Shown here one piece after another: positions 1-13,055 of a stretch of 64,000 nucleotides of DNA. The DNA comes from Emiliania huxleyi CCMP1516 (taxonomy: Eukaryota > Haptophyta > Isochrysidales > Noelaerhabdaceae), in assembly GCF_000372725.1 (NCBI RefSeq), contig NW_005199770.1, forward strand, positions 1,262,057-1,326,056. Reading direction: 5' to 3'. Position 1 is the first letter of the stretch. Every line of letters begins with the position of its first letter. The notes beneath the pieces are model-generated. The model was not told the origin of the DNA. It did no database searches and saw only the letters and a program-made list of their open reading frames with translations. A program made the translations under genes and the position numbers.

Positions 1-2787
1 CGGCAACATGTACTTGACATCAACCCGTACACTTTCGGGGGCACGACGTATCTGATCGTGCTGGCCACAGAGGACGGCAATGCCCTCATCGTCAAGCTCC
101 AGCCGTCGGGCACCTCGGTCGACGGCTACGCGTACGCGCGCTCCCGCTTCGAGTGGTACGGCGCCAACTACAAGGCCATCGCGAGCAACGACAACTCACG
201 GGGCTTCAAGGGCTTCGGTGCGGCGTTTCAGTACGGCGACGACATGTACTACGCCGCCAACGGCGGGACGGGCGTCTTCAAGATGAACCGGCCCGTGCTG
301 GAGGAGATGCTTGTCGCATGTGACTTCACGGCTGGTCACCAGTGCGGCATCACCAACGGGGACATGCTCAAGCTCCAGCGCGTCGCCGCCTCCGCTGGCA
401 CCGGCAACAACGATGGGCTGAACTGCGTAAATGTGGTGGACCCATTGCCGGATCTCCCGCCTGCTCCACCACCCAAACCACCGCTGCCCGCGCCCCCACC
501 ACCTGCCCCGCCGCCGCCCTCGCCGCCACCGCCCTCGCCGCCACCCTCACCGCCGCCCAGTCCCCCGCCACCTTCACCGCCACCGCCGTCCGTGTCAGCC
601 TTCAACTGTACGACGCACCCGAACCCAATGCAAATCGTCAAGCAAGCCGGCGACTATAAGCTCGTTGAGCTGGACATATCGACTGGTGTGTACTCGGATG
701 TCTACACAGTCCAAATCGACACCGCCGTGGACGCGGGTGGTGCGAATCCAAGCTACGCAAACGCCTTCGCCATCAACCCGACCGACGACATCGCGTACGG
801 CAAGTTCACTGATAACAATACTCAGGACTTCTTCTGCCGCTTCGCAGCCGACCAGATAGCCGAGCCTATGGAGTGCCTCTGCGCCCTGTCGGCCGCGGGG
901 AAGGGGGGCGCTACAGGCTCCGGGGAGCTCAACTCGGCGACGATCGTTAACGACATCTACTACGTGGGGATGGGCACGAAGAACCTGCGGACGATCCCGA
1001 GCGTGAGTACCTGCTTTGCGAACACCAGCTGCTTTGCGCCGGGCGTGCCGTCCCCTTTCACTCAGTGCCCCGGAGCTTGGATCTTCGGAAACCGGGCCGA
1101 CGGCTTCGGAGGCAGCCTCGACATCGCACTCGATACCATCGATTTTGACGTCAGCGCACTCGACCTGAACATCGCCTCGCTCACCGCCCAGTTTGGCTGG
1201 AACGAGCTGAACTACTCCACCAACTCGCGCTACTTGAAGAACAACGTGTACACGTACGACTCGGGCACGGACAGCGTCTCCACCTTTCGGCCGTGCTGCG
1301 GCAACGGCAACATGTACCTTGACATCAACCCGTACACTTTCGGGGGCACGACGTATCTGATCGGCCTGGCCACAGAGGACGGCAATGCCCTCATCGTCAA
1401 GCTCAGCCCGTCGGGCACCTCGGTCGACGGCTACGCGTACGCGCGCTCCCGCTTCGAGTGGTACGGCGCCAACTACAAGGCCATCGCGAGCAACGACAAC
1501 TCACGGGGCTTCAAGGGCTTCGGTGCGGCGTTTCAGTACGGCGACGACATGTACTACGCCGCCAACGGCGGGACGGGCGTCTTCAAGATGAACCGGCCCG
1601 TGCTGGAGGAGATGCTTGTCGCATGTGACTTCACGGCTGGTCACCAGTGCGGCATCACCAACGGGGACATGCTCAAGCTCCAGCGCGTCGCCGCCTCCGC
1701 TGGCACCGGCAACAACGATGGGCTGAACTGCGTAAATGTGGTGGACCCATTGCCGGATCTCCCGCCTGCTCCACCACCCAAACCACCGCTGCCCGCGCCC
1801 CCACCACCTGCCCCGCCTCCACCCACGCCGCCTCCGCCGTCGCTGTCGCCCTCGCCGCCGCCGCCAGCCCCGCCACCACCCGTCCCTCCACCACCCATGC
1901 CGCCGCCGCCCGCGCCGCCGCCGCCTGCGCCACCAACAACCACTGGGATCGAGGGCGACCCACACCTGACCTTTGCTCACGGGGGCAAGGCCGACTTCCG
2001 CGGGCAGAACGGCATGTACTTCAACTTTCTCAGCACCTCCAACATCAGCGTCAATCTGATGACGGAGGATGGCGTCTTCAAGCTGCATGGCGCCACCGTG
2101 CACGGCAGTTGGCTCACCCAAGCGCACGTCGTTGCGACAACCTCCGCGGGCACGCTCCACGTGTCCTACTACGCGTCCATCATATCGCCCAACAGCCTCA
2201 TTGGCTGGTCCAACGGCACGTGTGCCGGGGAGAAGTTCAAGCTGGTTGGCTGGGCACTCACACCGCTGAGGGACGGCCCAAAGAACCGGCGCCAGTGCGG
2301 CGAGGTGCGGGTCCAGTCCGACTACTCCTCGATCAGACTGACGCTGCCCGAGTGGAACATCACGATCGCGCCCAAGGCGGTCCCGAGTTACTACCATCGC
2401 GACATGTGGGTGAGTGGCCCACGGGTGCGCCTCGACGTGCAGTTTGCCCTCCGGGTGCCGGAGAGGAGCCTGCGCGTGGCGCCGCATGGGATCGTCGGCC
2501 AGTCATTCGACGGCAGCGGGGTTGGTGTCGACGGCGCGCGCGATCCGGTTCCGCAATCAGGCCTCAACCTCACGACCACGGCCATGGCGGAAGGCAGCAT
2601 CGAGGGCTCGTGGCGGGACTACCTGGTGGGCTCGCCCTTCGCGACTGGCTTTGCCTTCTCGCGCTTCGGCCTGTCCGAGGCGCCACCCCGCGACGTTGCC
2701 GCCTTGACGGGGCGCAAATTCTTGTCGAATGCCCCGTTTGCCGTCGCGTCGGTCGACGGTGAGGACGAATCGGGCGACGTGGCGTAG
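1..2787 (+). CDS. Proline-rich surface protein with repeated globular unit and C-terminal GDPH (vWD-like) domain, 5' partial
   Basis: The frame is open from the left edge to TAG at 2785-2787 (about 928 codons), so the start lies outside the window. Order seen: tail of a globular unit (nt 1-430), a PPPP/SPPPP linker (about 440-597), one complete unit of about 380 residues (598-1735), a second proline-rich linker (about 1744-1932), then a C-terminal domain opening with Gly-Asp-Pro-His at 1954-1965, as in von Willebrand type D modules, with several N-x-S/T sites. Proline-linked chains of this kind are typical of algal extracellular matrix proteins. Secretion is inferred, since the N-terminus is not visible. 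The partial and complete units are almost identical in DNA. Near base 14 the first copy lacks one base found in the second, so the frame further upstream would shift; error and decay cannot be told apart. Confidence 0.7.
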   Translation, partial: RQHVLDINPYTFGGTTYLIVLATEDGNALIVKLQPSGTSVDGYAYARSRFEWYGANYKAIASNDNSRGFKGFGAAFQYGDDMYYAANGGTGVFKMNRPVLEEMLVACDFTAGHQCGITNGDMLKLQRVAASAGTGNNDGLNCVNVVDPLPDLPPAPPPKPPLPAPPPPAPPPPSPPPPSPPPSPPPSPPPPSPPPPSVSAFNCTTHPNPMQIVKQAGDYKLVELDISTGVYSDVYTVQIDTAVDAGGANPSYANAFAINPTDDIAYGKFTDNNTQDFFCRFAADQIAEPMECLCALSAAGKGGATGSGELNSATIVNDIYYVGMGTKNLRTIPSVSTCFANTSCFAPGVPSPFTQCPGAWIFGNRADGFGGSLDIALDTIDFDVSALDLNIASLTAQFGWNELNYSTNSRYLKNNVYTYDSGTDSVSTFRPCCGNGNMYLDINPYTFGGTTYLIGLATEDGNALIVKLSPSGTSVDGYAYARSRFEWYGANYKAIASNDNSRGFKGFGAAFQYGDDMYYAANGGTGVFKMNRPVLEEMLVACDFTAGHQCGITNGDMLKLQRVAASAGTGNNDGLNCVNVVDPLPDLPPAPPPKPPLPAPPPPAPPPPTPPPPSLSPSPPPPAPPPPVPPPPMPPPPAPPPPAPPTTTGIEGDPHLTFAHGGKADFRGQNGMYFNFLSTSNISVNLMTEDGVFKLHGATVHGSWLTQAHVVATTSAGTLHVSYYASIISPNSLIGWSNGTCAGEKFKLVGWALTPLRDGPKNRRQCGEVRVQSDYSSIRLTLPEWNITIAPKAVPSYYHRDMWVSGPRVRLDVQFALRVPERSLRVAPHGIVGQSFDGSGVGVDGARDPVPQSGLNLTTTAMAEGSIEGSWRDYLVGSPFATGFAFSRFGLSEAPPRDVAALTGRKFLSNAPFAVASVDGEDESGDVA
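16..512 (+). repeat. First copy of a ~497-bp internal direct repeat
   Basis: Bases 16-512 match 1321-1817 with a constant offset of 1305 and only a few substitutions (for example the bases before 60, and a Gln/Ser codon near 103). The match ends inside the proline-rich linker, at about 512, where the codons for the proline run diverge. Such high DNA identity points to a recent duplication or to gene conversion. Confidence 0.85.
1321..1817 (+). repeat. Second copy of the ~497-bp internal direct repeat
   Basis: Partner of 16-512. The sequence before this copy (598-1320) has no counterpart in the window because the first unit is cut by the left edge. The repeat could extend further if neighbouring sequence were available. 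Confidence 0.85.
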
Positions 2788-4372
2788 CCGTAGGTGCCTT
2801 AGAGCCCCGTATGGCGGGCCTATGTCACTGGCTGGTTGGATTTTGTGTGGTGTGAAAGCTGAAACCGGCGAGCCCCCCCCCGGGGGGGGGGCGGGGGGCG
2901 ACGTCGTGTTGTGTAAAGTGGGGCCGCTCTCACACCCTCACGCTGTCTTTGATCTGAGTTTCCCGTGCCTAGTGTTGTGCGAGGGAAGTTTTGATCTAAA
3001 ATTCTTGTTTCTTATCAACCGCCTTCTGTGAAAGCCTGGGGGGCTGTGGTCTCGCTCATCCTCAAGTCTGGCGTACAAAACATAGCGCGCGAGTCAAGTT
3101 GACCCCACGAACCTACACACACGACGACGTAACTCGTCTCTCTCCAGTATAAGTTCTTGCACAGCAAGATTGGGCGTCTTCTGCCGCAGTCCCTTTGATG
3201 GGCGGCCCCTGGCGAACCCCAAGCCTGGGGTTTCGAGTGGAGGGTGCCCGGATTCATCCATCCGTTGGGCCCCGGTACCTTCAAGCTTCATTAGAACTGA
3301 CTGACCGATCATTTGCGCAGCCTGCTCCTCTGTCTATAACTGCGAATTTCAGAAGCACACACAAGCTGGTGCGAAATCGTGTTGATTGCGGCTTCGACCT
3401 TAGCAGCGGTACCACGCAGCTGGGCGCGCGCTTTTCTGCCGCCAGAAAGATATCACATTCCCTACGTCCTGTATCGGGGTCTTGGGGGGTTGGTGTCTAT
3501 GTTTTAGGTGCTGCCGGCCGATGCAAGCTGCCGCCTCCACCGCACCAGCGATACTGGCCGCGGCTCGCCGCCACGCGCCGGCTCGGAAGAGGGGCTATCG
3601 GCGGCGCAGCAGAGCGGCATGCGTCGTCATTCGAGCAGCACCAGGTCCCCTCTTCGACGTGACGGCCGCTCCCGGAGCCGGCCGGTGCGCGCCCGACCCA
3701 CGCCCCCTCTCGCACCCCCCCGATCCCCCTGCGCGGCGCCCCCTCCACTGCGCGCCGGCTCGAGCGCCTATTGCAAAATCGCGACTTTCGAGCGCAGTGC
3801 GTGCGCCCCACACGTCACGCGAGCGCAGGAGAATTTGCGGCAGAGCAGTACCGTGTACTAGCCGGAGGCATCGCGCCGAAAACCCCGCGCATTCCGCCCC
3901 AACAGAGGCTGCAGGAGGCAGATGGCCAATAGCGCGACGATCGTTACGAAATGTAGCGTGACCGGGAGGTCTCCAAGCTGTCTTGGGTGGTAGAAAAACT
4001 CGCGGCCGCAGAATCCAGAAAAGTGCAATTTCCTCTTCAGCCTGCCGAGAGCTTCCTGTCCCGCGCCCGCGCTCCGTCTCGCGTCTGGTCGCCACTGCTC
4101 CCCCTGGAGACCCTGCTGGGCCGATGCGCGATGGCATGTTCCATGTATCGCTTAAACAGGAATGATCTAAGAACAACAATGGGACTCCGAACTCACAGAT
4201 AACTAAACAACATGCGGTGGGCGCTCTCGGGCAGGCGGGCGGCCGTGGCCCCGACTGCGACTCCACACAATTAGTCGCGGAAGCCGAAGAGAGCCCTGGC
4301 GAGCAACCTCTCCTAGGCGACGTCGTCGTCGCGGCGGCGTGTCGCCTCTCGGCGAGCAGGGGCGACACTCCG
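2788..4372. other. Intergenic, no gene recognised
   Basis: About 1.6 kb between two genes on opposite strands whose stops face each other. It holds a C-run followed by a G-run near 2873-2895, which can fold back on itself. Open frames on both strands here have arginine- and proline-rich compositions typical of GC-driven chance frames. No convincing RNA gene was seen. Confidence 0.5.
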
Positions 4373-5098
4373 CTACACGAGCAAAGGCGAGATGCCGCGT
4401 CGCGCCCGCCTCGCGATTGCCGCCGCAGCGGCTGCCAGAGCGGCGACGGCGAGCCCGATCGCGGCACCGGCGGCGGCGGGGCGGCGAGGGGCGGCGGCGG
4501 GAGCAGCCTCCAGGCCGGCCGGCACGCATCGCGAGCCGGGCGAGGACTTGGCGCAGCGGTCGACGCCCTCGTCGTCGTCGGTGGTTGCGTTCCAGAGGGC
4601 GGAGCTCTCGGTCGCCGCAGCCGCGGACGCCTCGGCAGCCTGGGCCGCCGCCGCCGCCTCGGCGGAAAATAAATCAGCCTGGCTGTGCACGGCCTCCACG
4701 GTCGCCGCGTCCTGCGCCTGCACTCGCGCCCGCTCCAGGCTGTCGCTCGCCGCCGCCGCAGCAGCCTCAATCGCCCATTCTTGCTCCTCCTGGAGCGCCG
4801 CGTAAGCGTCGGCGAGGCGCGCGGCGTTGGCAGCCGCGCGCTCGCTGGCGTCCAGCGCCGCCCACTCCGCCTTGTGCATGAGACGCTGGTGGAACGCGGC
4901 GTCCTGTGCCGCCATGGAATCCGTGAGCTCCTCCGCACTCATCAGAGCCGCGTCGGCTTCGACGGTTCCATTCACGCCGTCGAAGCCCTTCTTATACTCT
5001 GCGCTCAGCTCCCAGTTTTTCGGGGCGGCGGCAGACGCCAGCGGGGCGGCGGACGCAAGCGGGGCGTTTCCCGCCACGGCCGACAGGATAGCCAACAT
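4373..5098 (-). CDS. Predicted single-pass membrane protein with coiled coil, unknown function
   Basis: 241 codons from ATG 5098 to TAG 4373-4375. I chose this start because the first residues (MLAILSAVAG...) form a signal-peptide-like hydrophobic stretch rich in Ala. The frame stays open 46 codons further upstream but with a very basic, unlikely N-terminus. The middle (about residues 45-170) is Ala/Glu-rich and helical, probably coiled coil. About residues 205-228 form an Ala/Val/Leu membrane segment followed by Arg residues, so the protein would be type I with a short cytosolic tail. Two N-x-T sites lie in the lumenal part. No family was recognised. Composition bias means a chance frame is not excluded. 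Confidence 0.5.
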   Translation of the reverse strand: MLAILSAVAGNAPLASAAPLASAAAPKNWELSAEYKKGFDGVNGTVEADAALMSAEELTDSMAAQDAAFHQRLMHKAEWAALDASERAAANAARLADAYAALQEEQEWAIEAAAAAASDSLERARVQAQDAATVEAVHSQADLFSAEAAAAAQAAEASAAAATESSALWNATTDDDEGVDRCAKSSPGSRCVPAGLEAAPAAAPRRPAAAGAAIGLAVAALAAAAAAIARRARRGISPLLV

Positions 5099-5730
5099 GG
5101 CGCGCGAAACGCGGCGCCGGCACTGCGGATGCAACTGCGCAGACCGGCTCGCGCATTTCTTTTCTCTAGAGCGTTTTTCTTGTTTTGATTGCCTCTTCCT
5201 TTGTTCTCTTCTCATAAAATCGGAGGGTCGGCCCACGTTCGTGAACTGAAGCGACCCAACGATTTTATGAGTGGCAGCAAAGGAAGTGTTTGATTGCTTG
5301 CACTGCGCGCCGTGTTTTCTCGCAGCGCCCGTCGTTCAGTCGTAAAATTCTTTTTGCGGCAGCAGTGCGTGTAAAATTCTTTATGCGGCAGCAGCGGCGC
5401 CCAAACACCGTTGCCTCGAACCTGCGAACCTCCTCGCGGATGGCGACTGGCCCGCCGCGAGCGACGTACTCTGCGACGCCGCTCGACGAGATCGACGTCG
5501 CCGGGCTCTCGGCCTCCCGCTTCCTCCTCCGCGAGGCGCGCCGCCTCCCGTACCGCGACGCCGAAGGCAGCGTCAACCTGCACCTCTGCCGCCAGTCGTG
5601 GGCGCAGCTCGGTGCGAGCGCCGGGTCATACACGACGTCGGTGATGGAAAAGCTGGGGGCGTGGCGGCGCCACGCCGAGCGGTGGGCCCGGCTCGAGACC
5701 GAGAAGCGAGACTCGAAGGGCTGTTCCTCG
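5099..5730. other. Intergenic or 5' extension of the F-box/RCC1 remnant
   Basis: A frame beginning at ATG 5440 runs without a stop into the F-box remnant at 5731 and encodes about 97 residues (containing ...LDEIDVAGLSASRF...). These residues have no counterpart in the intact paralogue at 23992. They could be a foreign fragment fused upstream or non-coding sequence. Three TTTTTCTTG/TTCTTTTTGC-like A/T-rich patches occur between 5160 and 5380. Confidence 0.3.
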
Positions 5731-6495
5731 ATGTCTGCCCCGCCGCGCCGCCGCTCGCGCCGCTCGCGCCGCCTCGCCTCCGCCGCCGCTCCCTCGCCAG
5801 ACACGCCGCCGCCCGCCCGCCTCCTCGACCTCCCAACGGACCTCCTCGTCCGCGCCCTCTCTCACTGCGACCCCGCCGACATCGCTCGCGTCGCGGCCGT
5901 CTCGCTGCTCTTCCACGCCTCTCTCGCGCTGGAGGGCATCCGCTTGTGGGCGCAAGAGCGCGGGTTGGAGCTGCCGGCGCTGCCAGAGGGCGAGGTCTGC
6001 GCCGTGCGGTGGCTGTGCTTCGCTGCGCTGCTGCGCGAGTCCAACCGTCTGGAGCTGGGGCGATGGAGAGGATGGCATGTTGGGCCACGGCGACGAGCAG
6101 CACCAGCACCTGCCGAAGAAGATCGAGGCCTTTGCCGGGCGGCGCGTTGTCGCCGTGTCGGCGGGAGGTCTGCACAGCCTCGCCCTCACCGCCGACGGTG
6201 CTGTCTGGAGCTGGGCCTGGGGAGGCTACGGCAAGCTCGGCCACGGCGACCCGCAGAGCCAGCTGCAACCGAAAAAGGTCGAGGCCTTTGCTGGCCAGCG
6301 CGTCCTCGCTGGGCTGGAACCGATCACAGCATCGCCCTCACCGCCGACGGCGCCGTCTTTACCTGGGGCGATGGCCGCCACGGCTGCCTAGGCCAAGGAG
6401 AGGACCTGTCGAACCAGCTGCTGCCCAAGAAGATCGAGGTGGTCGCCGAGGAAGGGATGCTCCGCGAGAAGAGGACTCTGTCGCGACCCTGCTGA
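5731..6495 (+). pseudogene. F-box/RCC1 repeat protein, degraded copy
   Basis: From ATG 5731 the protein matches the intact paralogue at 23992-25425: Ser/Arg/Pro-rich start, F-box-like helix region (LLDLPTDLLVRALSHCD), then RCC1 repeats. After about residue 107 the copy jumps: compared with the paralogue 227 bp (24307-24533) are missing, which shifts the frame. RCC1 repeats continue in the next frame (LGHGDEQHQHLPKKIEAF...) to about 6310. A second small deletion of roughly 5 bases there returns the sequence to the first frame for the last blade. Only about three of seven blades remain. A spliced gene is less likely, because the paralogue has no introns and the breakpoints fall inside repeats without splice signals. 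Confidence 0.75.
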
Positions 6496-6637
6496 CGGCA
6501 GACACCACACATACTGAGAAGATGAACGCATTTTTCTTTTTTTGGAGCAGCCGCGGCGCCACCTTCGACCTTCGTTTCATCCCTCGCCTGCTCAACCCCA
6601 CTCGCGTCCGCCACACACACCCCAACCGCGTCTCGCC

Positions 6638-7449
6638 ATGCACGCTCGACTGTCGAGCCGCCTCCGCATGACCGCGGAGGAGCGCGAGGCCGAGTGGCGA
6701 GCCATCGAGGCAAAGGCAAAGGAGTCTCCGCTGTACGGCAAGCTCAAGGACCGGCTGACCGTGAAGCTCAAGAGCATGCAATCGGCCGACGAGGCGCCAG
6801 CGCCGATCGCCGAGAGCGCGGAGGACGAGGAGGCCGAGAGGGTGACGGCTGAGGCAGCGGCAGAAGCCGAGAGAGCTTCTGCCGAGGCGGCGGAAAAGGC
6901 AGCCGAGGAGGCCGCTGCGGCCCTGATTGCCGAGGAGGAGGCGGAGAAGGCGGCGCGCACCAACAAGAAGGCGAAGCGGCGCGGCAAGCAGAAGAACACC
7001 AAGCAGAAGCAGAAGGGTCCGGAGGCGGCCGGCCCGGCGCCGCCGTCGCCGCCGTGTGCCGACGCGGCTCTCTCCGAGGACGAGGAGCCTTCGCCGCTCC
7101 CGCCTCCCGCGCCGCTGGGCGAGCGGCGTCCCTCCCTCGTCGGCGGCGCCTCCCTCGAGCGCCGTCCGTCCGGCGAGCGAAGGCTGCGCCGCAGCTGAGC
7201 CAACGCCAACGCCGTCCCTGAACCTTCTCGGAAGCTTCCCTGCAGGCGAGCGGCCTGCACCGCCGCTGTCGTCGGAGCGAGAGGCGGAGAGCGCCGAGGC
7301 GCTGGAGAGGCGCCGCCCGGGAGCCTGCTCGGACGCCCTTCCCTGGCCCCTCCCCCCGCAGGCGGAGCGCGAGATGCTGGTGAGCGCCGCGCTGTCTGTC
7401 GTCGGGGAGCGTCACCCGGCGGTGCTGTCTTGCGTCTCCCGCCGGCCAG
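6638..7449 (+). CDS. Coiled-coil protein with basic segment, spliced, 3' end unresolved
   Basis: Exons 6638-7172, 7246-7283 and 7362-7449 join in frame from ATG 6638. The first exon encodes an acidic/Ala-rich coiled coil (about residues 40-105) followed by a Lys/Arg patch (KKAKRRGKQKNTK) and a Pro/Ser-rich stretch. The later exons add ...GERPAPPLSSERE / AEREMLVSAALSVVGERH.... Both introns (7173-7245 and 7284-7361) start with GC, end in AG and begin with a copy of the following exon start. A third similar interruption at 7450-7516, flanked by an 18-bp direct repeat, follows, but the frame beyond it is ambiguous. The gene may continue into the kinase gene at 8560-11705 and form its N-terminal half; this is inference. 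No family was recognised. Confidence 0.5.
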
Positions 7450-7675
7450 GCAGCACCGTGGTCCAGTCATTAGTGAGTCGTTCGTAGCCAGTGATTCGTC
7501 ATCGTCCGCCGGCCAGGCAGCACGAGGGCGGCGTCTGCCCCCGCGTCGCGCGCGGTCTCGCCCCGCCCGCCCTCGCGCGGCTCCTCGAACCGCTCCTCGC
7601 GCAACCCAAACTCGACGACGCGCGCGGTCTCCCCCGGGCCACGCAGGCGCCACCGCCCGCTCGCCCTCGGCCGCT

Positions 7676-7795
7676 CTCCCGTCTCTCTCGCCCTCTCGCC
7701 CTCTCGCCCTCTCGCCCTCTCCCTCTCCCTCTCCCTCTCCCTCTCCCTCTCTCGCTCACTCTCCCTCTCCCTCTCGCTCACTCTCCCTAACTCGC
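7676..7795 (+). repeat. CT-rich simple repeat (TCTCGCCC / CTCCCT units)
   Basis: Runs of CTCTCGCC and CCTCTC units with few interruptions, probably an intron polypyrimidine expansion because an acceptor-like CCGCAG follows at about 7830. Confidence 0.8.
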
Positions 7796-7880
7796 TGCCC
7801 CTCCCCTCTCCCCCCCCCCCCTCGTCCGCAGCTCGCCGAGCCCGTCTGTCCGCGCCGCCTCCTTCGGCCCTCGCGACGGG

Positions 7881-8086
7881 CACACTTCCTAGACACTTCC
7901 TGCACACCTCCTAGACACCTCCTAAACACCTCCTAGACACTTCCCAGACACCTCCTAGACACTTCCTGCACACTTCCCAGACACCTCCTGCACTCCCTGC
8001 ACACTTCCTGCTCACTTCCTAGACACCTCCTAGACACCTCCCAGACACCTCCTAGACACTTCCCAGACACCTCCTAGACACCTCCT
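7881..8086 (+). repeat. Minisatellite of ACACCTCCTAG / ACACTTCCTAG type
   Basis: About 18 copies of an 11-base unit, each carrying a CTAG or CCAG that could serve as a splice acceptor. Related units fill introns at 48994-49721 and at 39386-39484. Confidence 0.85.
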
Positions 8087-8559
8087 TCGCCCCTGGCGAC
8101 GGGCGGGGCGGCTGCAGTCGAGCCGACGCATCAACTCGCCACGGACCGAGTGCCGCTGGCGCCTCCCCCAAAGGCGGGCGGCAGCAGTCGAGCTCACCGC
8201 ACGGCGCTGGGCGAGCGGCGCGGCGCCCCCGCACCCCGACCTCCTCCCAGCCACCGACCGGCCAACCTCACGACACGGCAGCCGACCCGGCACCGCCGGC
8301 GCCGCGACCGCCGCTGCCACGGCCGCCGCCGCCGCCGCCGCCGCCGCTGCTGCCGAGACGGCCGCTCCTGGGGCGGAGAGCTTGCCGCTGGCCGTCTCTG
8401 CTTGCTCGGCAGCCGACGCGGGCTTCCACCAAGACGAGGCGACCTGGGGGAGAGATGGGAGGTGCGGGGAGATGGGGGAGATGTGGGGAGATGTGGGGAG
8501 GCGCGGAGGGGGAGAGGCGGCGCGAGGCTGTGGGGGCGGCGCCTCTCCACGCGTTCTTC

Positions 8560-11705
<3,146 letters not shown>

Positions 11706-13055
11706 CGTCGCGTAGTTGCGTGTGGCTACGTCGTTGGGCCGGGGCGGCGGGGGTGGCGCGTGTAATTCTTCTACGGACTGTTTGGAACCGTGAAGCCGAG
11801 ACGCGCGGCTATCTGTTGAAAGATCTGAGATGAGATCTCCAGATCAATGAACCGGTTGTGAACTTCTCCGCGCGGAGTTTTAGGGTCGCGTGGCGCGCAC
11901 AATAATGCGATATATGGCTCTTGTGTCTCGTCGTGTGTTTGAGGCCGAAAGGCTCTGGCTCAGGTCGTGGGGCATAGCTCGGGTGTAAACGGGGTCTGGG
12001 GAGGAAGCCCCAGCTGCCCGCCGCAGGCGCCGCCGGAGGCTGGCCCGCCGCAGGCGCCGATTTTTTGGCGTTTTTTGCTCAAAATTGAGGGAGTTCTAAG
12101 AGATGTGTTTGGGATTTCTCATCTAAATTCTCATCAAAATCGAGCTCGCTACGAGCTCTCTAACTGCACAGCATCTCCTCGTTGAGCCTAGCGGCGCCCG
12201 TATCGCCCACACATTCTTGCTGCCGCTCAACCTCCGCCAGTCTCTCCTTGCTCGTTGCTGGCGCTGCCGCCCCCAGTACTGCGATTGCAGCTCCTTGGCA
12301 TGCCGCGCCGCCTCCATCTGCTGTGCTTCCCGCGCTGCCGCTTCCTCTAAAGCAGCGCCGCCACTAAGCGGCGCAACCAAGTTCTCGCACTGTTTGCATG
12401 AGCATGTGTCCTGCTTGGCGCGGCGCACAATCCGCGCGCGGCGAGTGAGAGCAGAAGACTGACAGCAGGAGCTGCAGGAGCTGCAGGAGCTGCGCAGGTC
12501 GGATGGGCAGTGACGCCGTCGAGCGACGGCGCAAAGACCAATCACCACCGCTGCACCTGTGAGAGCCGCGACACGAGGCTGCTGGCAGCTGGCAGAGCGA
12601 TTCGCGATTCCGGCGGCCGCCGTCAGCCCGCCGACACCGACGGCCTGTCTGAGATCAAAATCCCACCGCACGTCGGACCAGTCGTGCGTCAGCCATGGCG
12701 ACGAGACGTCTGTATGCAGACAGCCCGCCACCCGGGCGATAGAACATGCCAGCTGGGCTCTTCCAGGGCTCTCGTGGCCCGTGGCGCGTGCCCAGTGGAA
12801 TAGGGCGGGCTGCGGCGGGCGCATAACTATTCACAGCTAATGAAACCTATAAAAACTCGCGGCTTCATCAAAGTTTGAGGTGGCTTCGTCCTCAGCACCA
12901 TCAAGACAGCTCTATTCACACCCTGTTTGGTTTGAAGCCACTCGGGGATGCCCGTTTACACCCAACCGACGAGTCGCTGGGCCCTCTGACCTGAGCCGGA
13001 GCCAAAATAAAAAGACCTCTTGGACTGCACACACAGACGTCGTCACGAGGCAATA
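11706..13055. other. Intergenic, with one doubtful reading frame
   Basis: About 1.35 kb between the kinase stop and the caspase-gene stop on the other strand. An open frame on the minus strand (12123-12824, 233 codons) contains a short hydrophobic stretch, a Cys/Ser-rich stretch and an Ala/Glu helix; I could not relate it to any family. A TATA-like CCTATAAAAA on the plus strand lies at about 12848, with no convincing gene after it. Confidence 0.4.
12123..12824 (-). CDS. Doubtful open frame, possible membrane-anchored Cys-rich protein
   Basis: 233 codons from ATG 12824. A weak membrane segment (LTGAAVVIGLCAVARRR) at about residues 88-104 is followed by CSSCSSCC and CSCKQC clusters and an Ala/Glu/Gln-rich helix. 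The N-terminal 80 residues look random. Either only the middle is coding, as one exon, or the whole frame is chance. Confidence 0.25.
   Translation of the reverse strand: MRPPQPALFHWARATGHESPGRAQLACSIARVAGCLHTDVSSPWLTHDWSDVRWDFDLRQAVGVGGLTAAAGIANRSASCQQPRVAALTGAAVVIGLCAVARRRHCPSDLRSSCSSCSSCCQSSALTRRARIVRRAKQDTCSCKQCENLVAPLSGGAALEEAAAREAQQMEAARHAKELQSQYWGRQRQQRARRDWRRLSGSKNVWAIRAPLGSTRRCCAVRELVASSILMRI

Larger units (their letters stand above)
7517..8559 (+). other. Unresolved exon/intron territory with short tandem repeats
   Basis: Lies between the coiled-coil exons and the kinase exons. A stretch at about 7517-7625 reads as helical protein in one frame (...LAPPALARLLEPLLAQPKL...) and another short one starts after an acceptor-like CGCAG at about 7830. 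They are separated by a CT-rich tract and a long minisatellite. A 24-base exon-like sequence occurs on both sides of the minisatellite (7857-7880 and about 8080-8104). I could not join these pieces without breaking the frame. Confidence 0.35.

Noticed and set aside
2150-2787. Minus-strand and other-frame reading opposite the GDPH domain
   Set aside because: The plus frame has balanced composition, N-glycosylation sites and a domain motif; the alternatives are Arg/His-rich shadows.
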